The notes below the pieces were generated by a model. That model ran no database searches. It had not been told where the DNA came from and saw only the letters and a list, made by a program, of their open reading frames with translations. Shown in pieces: positions 1 through 7,607 of a DNA stretch of 64,000 bases. Origin of the DNA: Roseomonas populi. Lineage in GTDB: Bacteria; Pseudomonadota; Alphaproteobacteria; Acetobacterales; Acetobacteraceae. A program made the translations under genes and the position numbers. The stretch is from assembly GCF_024594815.1 (NCBI RefSeq), contig NZ_JANJOU010000004.1:62001-126000 (forward strand), written 5' to 3'. Numbering within the stretch: position 1 is the stretch's first letter; each line of letters opens with the position of its first letter.

Positions 1-107
1 CGCTGCGCGCCGCGCTGACGGCGGCGGCCGCGCCGGTGGTGGCGGACTGGACGTCCCGCGCCGGCGCCGAGGGCGCGGCGATCCTCAACACCTACCGGGC
101 GGGCTGA
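1..107 (+). CDS. C-terminal fragment, possibly TRAP transporter substrate-binding protein
   Basis: An open frame enters from the left edge and ends at TGA 105-107, giving about 34 residues that end in ILNTYRAG. The segment has a Trp followed by an Ala/Gly-rich helix and a closing YR. This resembles the last helix of DctP-type TRAP periplasmic binding proteins, but the match rests on very few residues. The next gene starts six bases after the stop, so the two may be co-transcribed. The family call is tentative. Confidence 0.35.
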   Translation, partial: LRAALTAAAAPVVADWTSRAGAEGAAILNTYRAG

Positions 108-112
108 AGGCT

Positions 113-1093
113 ATGGGGCGTCTTGTCGATGGCGAGTGGCACGACCAGTGGTACGACACCAAGGCGACGGATGGGCGGTTCGTCCGCAAGGACAGCGCCT
201 TCCGCAACTGGGTCACCGCTGATGGCAGCCCCGGCCCGAGCGGGGAGGGTGGCTTTCCCGCGGAGCCCGGGCGGTATCACCTCTATGTCTCGCTCGCCTG
301 CCCCTGGGCACATCGGGCGCTGATCCTGCGCGCGCGCAAGGGGCTGGAGGGGATGATCGGCCTCTCCGTCGTCCACTGGCGGATGCGGGAGAATGGCTGG
401 ACCTTCGAGGACGGGCCGGGCGTGATCCCGGACACGGTGAACCACGCGCGCTTCCTGCATCAGGTCTACACGGTGGCTGACCCGCGCTACACCGGGCGCG
501 TGACGGTGCCGGTGCTGTGGGACAAGCAGCGCGGCACCATCGTGAACAACGAGTCCGCGGAGATCATCCGCATGCTGGACCACGCCTTCGACGGCGTGGG
601 CGCCACGCCGGGTGACCACGCGCCGGCCGGGCTGCTGGGCGAGATCGATGCGGTGAACGCCAGCATCTACGACGCGGTGAACAATGGCGTGTACAAGGCC
701 GGCTTCGCCACGACGCAGCCCGCCTATGAGGAGGCGGCGCGCGCCGTCTTCGCGAAGCTGGACGAGCTGGATGCGCACCTGGCCACACGGCGCTATCTCG
801 TCGGCAACGTGCTGACGGAGGCCGACATCCGCCTCTTCACCACGCTGGTGCGCTTCGATCTCGTCTACCACGGGCATTTCAAATGTAACCTGCGGCGGAT
901 CGCGGACTACCCGGCGCTGTTCCCGTACCTGCGCGACCTCTACCAGTCGCCGGGCTTCGGCGAGACCTGCGATTTCCTGCATATGAAGCGGCACTATTAC
1001 GAGAGCCACCCGACGGTGAACCCGACGGGCATCGTGCCGATCGGGCCGGACCAGGACCTCTCGGCGCCGCATGGGCGGGAGGCGCTGGGCTAG
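113..1093 (+). CDS. glutathionyl-hydroquinone reductase (GST family, YqjG/ECM4-like)
   Basis: A 326-residue cytosolic protein of the Xi-class glutathione transferases, which reduce glutathionyl-hydroquinones back to hydroquinones. The CPWAHR motif near residue 62 carries the catalytic Cys in the thioredoxin-fold half. The downstream NNESAEIIRML segment is the family's glutathione gamma-glutamyl site. An all-helical C-terminal half with DIRLFTTLVRFD follows. Length fits the family (about 320-330). The ATG at 113 is preceded by GAAGG. In this family the enzyme often protects against quinones from aromatic catabolism; the gentisate genes lie 47 kb away, so no link is shown here. Confidence 0.93.
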   Translation: MGRLVDGEWHDQWYDTKATDGRFVRKDSAFRNWVTADGSPGPSGEGGFPAEPGRYHLYVSLACPWAHRALILRARKGLEGMIGLSVVHWRMRENGWTFEDGPGVIPDTVNHARFLHQVYTVADPRYTGRVTVPVLWDKQRGTIVNNESAEIIRMLDHAFDGVGATPGDHAPAGLLGEIDAVNASIYDAVNNGVYKAGFATTQPAYEEAARAVFAKLDELDAHLATRRYLVGNVLTEADIRLFTTLVRFDLVYHGHFKCNLRRIADYPALFPYLRDLYQSPGFGETCDFLHMKRHYYESHPTVNPTGIVPIGPDQDLSAPHGREALG

Positions 1094-1102
1094 AGGCCCG
1101 CG

Positions 1103-1810
1103 CTACTCCCGCAGCGCGCGGGCCGGCACGGCGACACCGCGGGCCGCATCCAGCGCCACAGCGACGGAGACGCCAGCCACGGCCCAGCCTCCGTCGGGGC
1201 CGCGCGCCAGCAGAGGGGCGCCGCTCGCGCCACGGGTGGCGGCGCAGTCATGCGCGATCAACCGCAGGCCTTCCAGGACCGCCGTGCCGAGAACGCGGCA
1301 GGCGGTGTCGGCCATCAGCACCTCCGGCCGGTCCTGCTGGTAGCCGCCGAGCATGAGCGGCTGGCTCGGGGTGGGATTCTCCTCCAGCAGGGGGAGCGGC
1401 TGCGCCTCGATGGGTGCTTCCAGCGTCACCACGGCCCAGTCAGCGCCGCGCGGGAGGCGCGTGCGCGGGTCGAAGCCTGGGCCGGTGCGGAAGCCCGCGG
1501 CGCGCGCCGTCGCCTTCCAGGCGCCCTGGCGATAGCCCAGCAGGAAATGGACGGAGGAGGGCTGGACCAACCGGCCGGTGCGGGGCGCCACGAGGCAGTG
1601 CGCGGCGGTGAGGACGGTGCGCGAGCCGATCAGCGTGCCGGTGCAGCGGGAGCCCAGTTCCGTCTGCACCCGGCCCAGCGAGGCCCAGGGCGGGGCCCCG
1701 GCATCCACCACCCGCCGGGCATCCCCGGCGCCGAGGCCGGGGAGGACGGAAGGGGGGATCCGGGGCTCGGCCAGGGCCGGCCCGGCGAGAAGGAGGAAGG
1801 CCGCGATCAG
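1103..1810 (-). CDS. exported trypsin-like serine protease, probable CTG start
   Basis: A chymotrypsin-fold protease of about 235 residues. The triad is visible: His in LTAAHC, Asp in ADWAVVTLE and Ser in RGASGAPLL. A hydrophobic segment ending PALA looks like a signal peptide, so it probably acts in the periplasm or outside. No ATG, GTG or TTG lies in frame for a long way upstream. The likely start is CTG at 1810, whose last bases form the TGA of cynS (CTGA overlap). The signal peptide would then lack the usual positive n-region, so the start is uncertain. Being coupled to cyanase is unusual. Confidence 0.75.
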   Translation of the reverse strand: MIAAFLLLAGPALAEPRIPPSVLPGLGAGDARRVVDAGAPPWASLGRVQTELGSRCTGTLIGSRTVLTAAHCLVAPRTGRLVQPSSVHFLLGYRQGAWKATARAAGFRTGPGFDPRTRLPRGADWAVVTLEAPIEAQPLPLLEENPTPSQPLMLGGYQQDRPEVLMADTACRVLGTAVLEGLRLIAHDCAATRGASGAPLLARGPDGGWAVAGVSVAVALDAARGVAVPARALRE

Positions 1811-2253
1811 TACCGCTTGTAGGGCAAGAACTTGCCGGACATGGTGATCCGCACGCGGTCGCCCTTCTGGTCGGGCTGGCGCTCCAGGGTCATGTCGTAG
1901 TCGATCGCGGACATAATGCCGTCGCCGAACTCCTCGTGAATCATTTCCTTCCAGGTCGTGCCGTAGACCAGCACCAGTTCGTGGAAGCGGTAGATCAGCG
2001 GGTCCGTCGGCGGCAGGGGCTGGGCGCCGCGATAGGGGATCTCGCAGAGCGTCGCCTCCTCTTCCTCGTCCAGGCCGAACAGCTCGGCGATGCCGCGGGC
2101 GTGGTGCGGCTCCGCGCTCATCTGGCCCATGCAGAGGGCGCAGGTCCAGACGGGGCTCTGCCGGATGCGGGCGGCCACCTCGGCCCATTTCAGCCCGCTC
2201 CGCTTCTTCAGCCTCAGGATCTTCCGGCCGAGTTCGGTCTTGGCGTCGTTCAT
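1807..2253 (-). CDS. cynS: cyanate hydratase (cyanase)
   Basis: A 148-residue protein, the usual cyanase length. Cyanase converts cyanate and bicarbonate to carbamate and CO2, then ammonia. The N-terminal half is the helix-turn-helix-like fold (LKKRSGLKWAEVAARI). The C-terminal half carries the catalytic Arg/Glu/Ser region around PLIYRFHELVLVYG and the conserved end MSGKFLPYKRY. The ATG at 2253 has GGGAGA upstream. Its stop overlaps the start of the protease gene. No carbonic anhydrase or cyanate transporter is adjacent, so the usual cyn operon partners are missing here. Confidence 0.96.
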   Translation of the reverse strand: MNDAKTELGRKILRLKKRSGLKWAEVAARIRQSPVWTCALCMGQMSAEPHHARGIAELFGLDEEEEATLCEIPYRGAQPLPPTDPLIYRFHELVLVYGTTWKEMIHEEFGDGIMSAIDYDMTLERQPDQKGDRVRITMSGKFLPYKRY

Positions 2254-2388
2254 CAGGTCTCTCCCGCTCCAGGGCGGGATGCCGGATGCCAGTTCGGTGC
2301 CAGGAGCCCTGCCACCCCCTTCACGGCGAGCGGCCGCGCCCGATAAGAGCGGAACTGTCGCCGCCGGATGCGGCGAGAGGAGACGCCG

Positions 2389-2727
2389 ATGATCGTGGAC
2401 CTGCGGATCTACACCTGCCAGCCGAACCGCATGGCGGAGTTCGTGAAGATCTACGAGACGATGGGCTGGGAGATCCAGAAGAAGTACCTGGGCCGCTGCC
2501 TGGGCTGGTACACCACGGTGGAGGGGCCGCTGAACCGGATTGTCCACCTCTGGGCCTATGACAGCCAGGCGGACCGCGAGGCGCGGCGCTCGGCCATGGC
2601 GAAGGATCCGGGGTTCCAGGCCTATCTCGCCAAGGTGGCGGAGCTGGGCGTGCTGCAGGAGATGGAGAACCGCATCGTGGCGCCGGCGCCGTTCTACGCG
2701 GCGCATCTGGCGGAGCAGGGGAAGTAG
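2389..2727 (+). CDS. NIPSNAP family protein
   Basis: A 112-residue protein beginning MIVDLRIYTCQPNRM, the hallmark opening of bacterial NIPSNAP proteins. These are dimeric alpha-beta barrel proteins, often found beside catabolic genes. Their biochemical role is mostly unknown. The start at 2389 is set by GAGAGGAGA just upstream; an in-frame ATG at 2368 has no good ribosome site. It is divergent from cynS, with about 135 bp between them for both promoters. A strong hairpin follows the stop. Confidence 0.88.
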   Translation: MIVDLRIYTCQPNRMAEFVKIYETMGWEIQKKYLGRCLGWYTTVEGPLNRIVHLWAYDSQADREARRSAMAKDPGFQAYLAKVAELGVLQEMENRIVAPAPFYAAHLAEQGK

Positions 2728-2734
2728 GAGAAAC

Positions 2735-2759
2735 GGCCCGGGGAGGATCTCCCCGGGCC
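2735..2759. terminator. hairpin terminator between convergent genes
   Basis: GGCCCGGGGA at 2735-2744 pairs perfectly with TCCCCGGGCC at 2750-2759 across a 5-nt loop. It lies 7 bases after the NIPSNAP stop and 10 bases beyond the stop of the convergent SDR gene, so it probably ends both transcripts. There is only a short T-rich stretch on the right side. Confidence 0.7.
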
Positions 2760-2769
2760 GCCCTGTTCT

Positions 2770-4524
2770 CTAGAGGCGGGACTTCAGGAAGGCGTTGATC
2801 CGGTCCAGCAGGCCATCGCCCTCCTGGGCCGCTTGGCGGGCGCGGCGGTCCACCTCCTTGCGGGCATGGCCGAAGAGGTGCCAGCCCTCGTCGCGCGCAT
2901 CCTCGTAGGTCTCGCGGCCGCGCTTGCGGGCGCGGTCATAGACCTCCTCGCCCTGGTCGCGGGCGCGGCCGAAGAGGCTCCAGCCGCGGTCGCGGGCGTC
3001 CTCATACGCGTCCTCGCCGCGGTCGCGGGCCTTGCTGAACAGGCTCCAGCCCCGGTCGCGCGCGTCCTCGTAGGTATCCTGGCCCTCGTCGCGGGCGCGC
3101 TTGAACAGGCTCCAGCCGGTGTCGCGCGCGTCGTCATAGGTGCCGCGGCCGCGCTTGCGGGCGGTGTCGTACAGATCCTCGCCCCGGCCGCGCGCCTGCT
3201 TGTAGTAGCTGCGGCCGCGGTCGCGGGCCTCCTCGTACAGGTCGCCGCCGCGCTCCCGCGCGTCGTCATAGGCGGAGGAGGCGTAGCGGCTCGCCCTGTC
3301 GGCGAAGCGCTCGGCCTTCTTGCGGGCATGCTTCAGGTGCGGCCGCGCCTCGCGCTCCGCCCGCTCCGCGTAGTCCAGGGCGCGGTGGGCGATGCGGCTG
3401 GCCTCATGGCCCAGCGTGCCGATCCCGTGGCCGGCGTCGCGCGCCACGCTCTGGCCGATGCGCCAGGCGCGGTCCGCCAGGCGCTCCTGCACGGGCTTGG
3501 GGCGGCGCAACGTGTACATCCCGATCGCGGCGCCGCCGAGCAGCGCGGCCGCGCCGATCAGCAGCCCGGCCGGGCCGAGCGGGTTCATCTGCGCTTCCAG
3601 CAGGAAGGAGGTCTTGCGCGGCGGCGGGCCCGAGAGGGAGGAGGTCTCCGCGAGGTCTTCCTTCGGCTCGTAAAGATTGTCGCGGCGCTCCATGCGGCCG
3701 GTCTCCTCGGTTTCCTGGGTGGGTCGGGCGATCTTCTCGAAGATCAGGTCGGTCAGGCGCGGGAAGTGGACGCCCATCATCGCCATCATGAAGCCGCCGC
3801 CGCCCACGTAGAGGTCGCGCGTGCGCGTCTCGCAGGCGTGGAGGATGGCGCGGGCGACCACGCGCGGGTGATAGGCCGGCGGCGGGTTCCGCAGGCCCGG
3901 CGAGCCGAGATGGTTGCGCGCGTGCTCCATGTAGGGCGTGTCGATCGGGCCGGGCTTGATGAGCGTGACGCTGATCGGATAGCCCTCGGCCTCGAACTCC
4001 GTTCGGAAGGCCTCCGTCACGCCCTTCACGGCGAACTTGGCGGCGGAGTAGGGGCCCTGCAGCGTCATCGCGCGCTCGGACAGAACGCTGCCCGTGTTGA
4101 TGATGGCGCCGCCCTTGCCCTTGAGGTGGCGGGCGGCGACGAGCGTGCCGTGCACCACGCCCCAGTAGTTGGTGTCGAAGAGGCGGCGCTGGTCCTCCAG
4201 CGGCACGTCCTCCAGCTCGCCGTAGATGGCGACGCCGGCGTTGTTGCACCAAGTATCGAAGCCGCCGAAGGCCTCGATGGCGCGGGCGCTGATCGCTTCC
4301 ACCTGTGCCATGTCGGCGACGTCGGCCACCACGGGCTCGGCGCGCCCGCCCTTGGCGCGGATCTCCTCCGCCAGGGCGTTCAGCGCCTCCTCGTTCCGGG
4401 CGACGAGGACGAGGGCTGCGCCCCGCTCCGCGGCCATGCGGGCAGTGGCCAGGCCGATGCCGGAGGAGGCACCGGTGATGACGATGACCTGTTCAGAAAC
4501 AGGCTTCAGCTTGGGTGCGGGCAT
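2770..4524 (-). CDS. SDR oxidoreductase fused to membrane anchor and 11-residue amphipathic repeats
   Basis: A 584-residue protein. Residues 1-250 are a classical short-chain dehydrogenase: TGASSGIG for NAD(P), NNAG, catalytic Ser in TGSVLSERA and YSAAK. A membrane helix follows near residues 316-336 (LIGAAALLGGAAIGMYTL). From about residue 418 to 565 the protein is an 11-residue repeat of the form YEDARDRGWS / LFGRARDQGEE, strongly charged and amphipathic. The ATG at 4524 follows GAGG; an upstream GTG/ATG would add ten residues. SDR enzymes are normally about 250-330 residues, so the repeat tail is extra. It may bind membrane or lipid surfaces; that part is inference. Confidence 0.9.
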   Translation of the reverse strand: MPAPKLKPVSEQVIVITGASSGIGLATARMAAERGAALVLVARNEEALNALAEEIRAKGGRAEPVVADVADMAQVEAISARAIEAFGGFDTWCNNAGVAIYGELEDVPLEDQRRLFDTNYWGVVHGTLVAARHLKGKGGAIINTGSVLSERAMTLQGPYSAAKFAVKGVTEAFRTEFEAEGYPISVTLIKPGPIDTPYMEHARNHLGSPGLRNPPPAYHPRVVARAILHACETRTRDLYVGGGGFMMAMMGVHFPRLTDLIFEKIARPTQETEETGRMERRDNLYEPKEDLAETSSLSGPPPRKTSFLLEAQMNPLGPAGLLIGAAALLGGAAIGMYTLRRPKPVQERLADRAWRIGQSVARDAGHGIGTLGHEASRIAHRALDYAERAEREARPHLKHARKKAERFADRASRYASSAYDDARERGGDLYEEARDRGRSYYKQARGRGEDLYDTARKRGRGTYDDARDTGWSLFKRARDEGQDTYEDARDRGWSLFSKARDRGEDAYEDARDRGWSLFGRARDQGEEVYDRARKRGRETYEDARDEGWHLFGHARKEVDRRARQAAQEGDGLLDRINAFLKSRL

Positions 4525-4584
4525 GAAGGGGACCTCGGCATTGCCGGGTCTCAACGACGGAATCCCCCGAGGGTTACGCCGGGC

Positions 4585-5304
4585 CTAGTCCACGATAAGC
4601 CGTGTCGTTCCCTCCGCCCCGATCGCCACCTCCGCGATGACGGGCAGGTGGTCCGAGGCGTCGCGCGCTGCCCTGTCCGTCCAGCTCCGCACCAGGGCAG
4701 CGCGCGGGCGGGCGTAGATGCGGTCCAGCGCGAAGACGGGGCGGGCAACGGGGAAGCTTCGCAGGCGGGTGCGGGAGGGGAGGGTGCCCAGGAAGGCGCG
4801 GTCTACCGGGCCGTGCGGCTCCCAGTCGTTGAAGTCGCCCATGGCGAGCATGGGCTCGGCGGCGGCGCGGGCGAGGGCCGCCAGCTTCGCCGCCTGGGCG
4901 CGCCGTTCCCGCCATCCCAGCCCGAGATGGGCCGCCAGCAGCCGCAGCGGGCCGGCCGGTGTCTCCAGCCGCGCGGTGATGGCGGTGCGCGGCTCCCGCC
5001 CGGGCACGGAGATGTCGTGCAGCGCGCCTTCCTCCAATGGCCAGCGGCTGACGAGGGTGTGGCCGTAGCAGCCATCCGTGGCGCGCATGGTGGGTGCCTC
5101 CACGGCGTGTCCGCCCAGCGCCTCGCATAGCGCGGTGAAGGGGGCGTGGCCCGGGCGGTTGCGACCCTCCACCTCCTGGATGGCTACCACGTCCGGCTCG
5201 TGCCGGCGGATCAGGGCGATGACGCGGTCCAGGTCGTGCCGCCCGGTGGGGGAGACGGCGCCGTGGATGTTCCAGGTCATCGCCCGGAAGGTGAAGCCGT
5301 CCAT
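4585..5304 (-). CDS. endonuclease/exonuclease/phosphatase-family protein
   Basis: A 239-residue DNase I-fold protein. Visible family motifs are TWNIHG at the N-terminus, IQEVE (metal-binding Glu), GDFNDW (catalytic Asp/Asn) and SDHLPV at the C-terminus. Members cut nucleic acid or act as phosphodiesterases on phospholipid or inositol substrates. It starts 13 bases after the stop of the phospholipase D gene. In bacteria this pairing with a PLD-VTT protein recurs, which suggests a phospholipid or membrane role rather than DNA repair. The ATG at 5304 follows directly on the upstream stop. Confidence 0.9.
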   Translation of the reverse strand: MDGFTFRAMTWNIHGAVSPTGRHDLDRVIALIRRHEPDVVAIQEVEGRNRPGHAPFTALCEALGGHAVEAPTMRATDGCYGHTLVSRWPLEEGALHDISVPGREPRTAITARLETPAGPLRLLAAHLGLGWRERRAQAAKLAALARAAAEPMLAMGDFNDWEPHGPVDRAFLGTLPSRTRLRSFPVARPVFALDRIYARPRAALVRSWTDRAARDASDHLPVIAEVAIGAEGTTRLIVD

Positions 5305-5317
5305 CTGCCCGACGTGC

Positions 5318-7510
5318 CTATCCCTCGTGGCGCAGGCGGCGGAACAGCTTCTGCAGGCCCCAGGTGACGAGGGCCCAGGCGACGAGAACAAGGGTGAGCA
5401 GGCCGATGTTGCGGAGCGTGGGATGCTCCAGGATGCGCGACAGGCTCTCCCCCACCAGGGAGAGGAGGGCGATGCCGGGCAGCAGGCCGAGTGCGGTGCC
5501 GATCATGTAGTCCGGGAAGCGGATCCGCATGGCGCCGGCCACGAGGTTCACCAGGGTGAAGGGCGCCACCGGCAGCAGGCGGATGGTGGTGACGGCGAGG
5601 ATGCCGTTGCGGTTCACGGCCTGGCTGACGCGGTTGATGCGCGGGCCGAGGAACCGGCGCAGCAGGTCCGGCCCCAGCTTGCGCCCGAGCCCATAGGTGG
5701 CCGCGGCCGAGACCATGGCCCCCACCCCTGCATAGGCGAGGCCTGGCCAGGTGCCGAAGGCCGCGGCGGTGCCGAGGATGAGGACGTTCACGGGGAAGGC
5801 GACGAGGCCGAGCAGGAGGAAGAGCCCGACGGAGAGGGCGGGGCCCCAGTGGCCGCGATCCGTCAGGGCGCCGCGCATCGCCTCCGGCGTCAGCAGCCCG
5901 GCGAGCGGGGTGAACTTCCACAGCAGGATCAGCAGCGCGACGGGCAGCAGCAGCAGCGCCGCCCGGGCCAGAAGCGGCCAGGGCCGCCCCGAGGGCGGGG
6001 CGACATCGGGGTGGACGAGGTAGTCCGAGAGGAACTCGCCGGACTGCATGGGGCGGCGCGGGTCGGCGGCGCGCTCGATCCCCGGCAGCAGGCTGCGGGC
6101 GGGGCGGTCGCCGTCCTTCACGTCCTGCAGGCTCTTGCCGTTGGCCGAGAGGCCCTGCACGGCCTGGAGGATGGAGCCGGTGGCGCGGATGCGGGTGGCG
6201 ACCGCCTCGGGCGGAACGCCCGTGTGCTCGGCGATCAGCCGGTCCCGCGCGCGGGCCACGGCGGCGCGCGCGGCGGCGTCCCGCGCCTCCACCATCAGGT
6301 CGCACTCCGTGTCCGTGCCCATGGAGCGGTTGCAGATGTTGGAGGAGCCGACGCGGAGGAAGCGGTCGTCCACCGCCATGACCTTGGCGTGGACCATCAC
6401 CTCCGATTCCGCCCCGTCGTGCTCAACATGCGGGAAAACGAGGCGCACGCGCTCCGCCAGCCCCGCGCGGCGGATGGCGCGCATGAAGCGGATGCGGCCC
6501 GCCAGCATGGTGCGGTGCTCCAGCCAGGTGTGGTGCGTGCGGGGAACAACGATCAGCGCCTCCAGCCCGCGCCGCGCCTTCATGCGGGCAATCAGGGCGC
6601 GCGCCACGCGGCCGCAGGTGAGGAACTGGTTCTCGATGTAGATCGTGCGCTCCGCGCTGCCGATGGCATCGAGGTAGAGGGATTCCACCTCCCGCACCTC
6701 CGGCGCGCCGGAAAAGGCGGGCATGGTGCGGGCGATGCCGATCGTGGCGTCCCGGAAATCCGGCTCGATTCCGGGGGGCCAGGGGTCGTGGTCGCCCGGC
6801 GTGGGGGCGGGTAGGTCCAGGCACTCGGCGCAGGCGGCGTTCCAGCGGGCCTGGACCAGCTCCTCCAGCGCCGCCGCGGCCTCGCCGTCCACGACCATCT
6901 GCACGTCGTGGAAGGGCGGGTAGGGCTTGCCGGCGGGGTCCAACCGGTCCGGGTCGGCCGGGTTGTGGGCGCTGCGGTCCCAGCGGCGGATGGTCAGGTC
7001 CAGCCCTCCGGAGAAGGCGACCTTGCCGTCGATCACCACCACCTTCTGGTGGTGCGATGCGCCGAAGGGCGTGCGGTCATCCAGGCACAGTTCCACGCCG
7101 TCCGGGGTGTTCCAACGGAGATGCAGCACGGGCAGCGGCTCGCGCTCCAGCGCGTAGAGGACGGAGTAGTCCCAGAGCAGCAGCTTCACCGAGAGACCGG
7201 GGCGCCGCTCCACCAGGGCGGCCAGGAAAGGCCCGAGCTCCTCCGGCAGCCCGTCCTCCGGCGGGGTGTCGCCCACCAGGCGGGTGCGGCTGTCGATGTC
7301 CCAGCCGACGACATGGATGCTGCTGCGCGCGGCCAGCATCGCCGCCCGCACCGCGCCGAAGTAGTTGGCGCCATCGGGCAGCACGGCCGCGCGCGGGGCG
7401 CGGGTGGCGCGCCACACATTGCGGCCGGGGCGGAGGATGGAGGGCGTCTCGGCCTCGGGGATCGGGGGCGCCGTCCGGGGCCGGGCGCGGGGTGGCGCTT
7501 CGGTCAGCAT
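5318..7510 (-). CDS. phospholipase D-like protein with C-terminal VTT/TVP38 membrane domain
   Basis: A 730-residue two-part protein. The N-terminal 480 residues hold two HKD signatures: HHQKVVVIDGKVAFSGG and HAKVMAVDDRFLRVGSSN. These form the phosphatidyl-transfer site of PLD and cardiolipin synthase enzymes. From about residue 500 come hydrophobic helices and a VTT/SNARE-associated region (GLVAFPVNVLILGTAAAFG and LLPVAPFTLVNLVAGA). The ATG at 7510 has GGCGGGGA immediately before it; a longer upstream frame looks non-coding. It leads a two-gene operon with the EEP nuclease-fold gene. A likely role is membrane phospholipid turnover, inferred from the domains. Confidence 0.92.
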   Translation of the reverse strand: MLTEAPPRARPRTAPPIPEAETPSILRPGRNVWRATRAPRAAVLPDGANYFGAVRAAMLAARSSIHVVGWDIDSRTRLVGDTPPEDGLPEELGPFLAALVERRPGLSVKLLLWDYSVLYALEREPLPVLHLRWNTPDGVELCLDDRTPFGASHHQKVVVIDGKVAFSGGLDLTIRRWDRSAHNPADPDRLDPAGKPYPPFHDVQMVVDGEAAAALEELVQARWNAACAECLDLPAPTPGDHDPWPPGIEPDFRDATIGIARTMPAFSGAPEVREVESLYLDAIGSAERTIYIENQFLTCGRVARALIARMKARRGLEALIVVPRTHHTWLEHRTMLAGRIRFMRAIRRAGLAERVRLVFPHVEHDGAESEVMVHAKVMAVDDRFLRVGSSNICNRSMGTDTECDLMVEARDAAARAAVARARDRLIAEHTGVPPEAVATRIRATGSILQAVQGLSANGKSLQDVKDGDRPARSLLPGIERAADPRRPMQSGEFLSDYLVHPDVAPPSGRPWPLLARAALLLLPVALLILLWKFTPLAGLLTPEAMRGALTDRGHWGPALSVGLFLLLGLVAFPVNVLILGTAAAFGTWPGLAYAGVGAMVSAAATYGLGRKLGPDLLRRFLGPRINRVSQAVNRNGILAVTTIRLLPVAPFTLVNLVAGAMRIRFPDYMIGTALGLLPGIALLSLVGESLSRILEHPTLRNIGLLTLVLVAWALVTWGLQKLFRRLRHEG

Positions 7511-7607
7511 TCCCCGCCTAACGCGGCAGGGAGGGTTTCGTTCGCAAACGCGAGGGACGGCCCGGTTCTTGCCAAATCCGGCGGGGATGCGCGGTTCGGG
7601 GGAAGCG

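Noticed and set aside
2833-5130. Long plus-strand open frame opposite the SDR and nuclease-fold genes
   Set aside because: It is a GC-rich shadow of the SDR and EEP genes, rich in Ala/Arg/Gly with no family features; the minus-strand genes have clear motifs.
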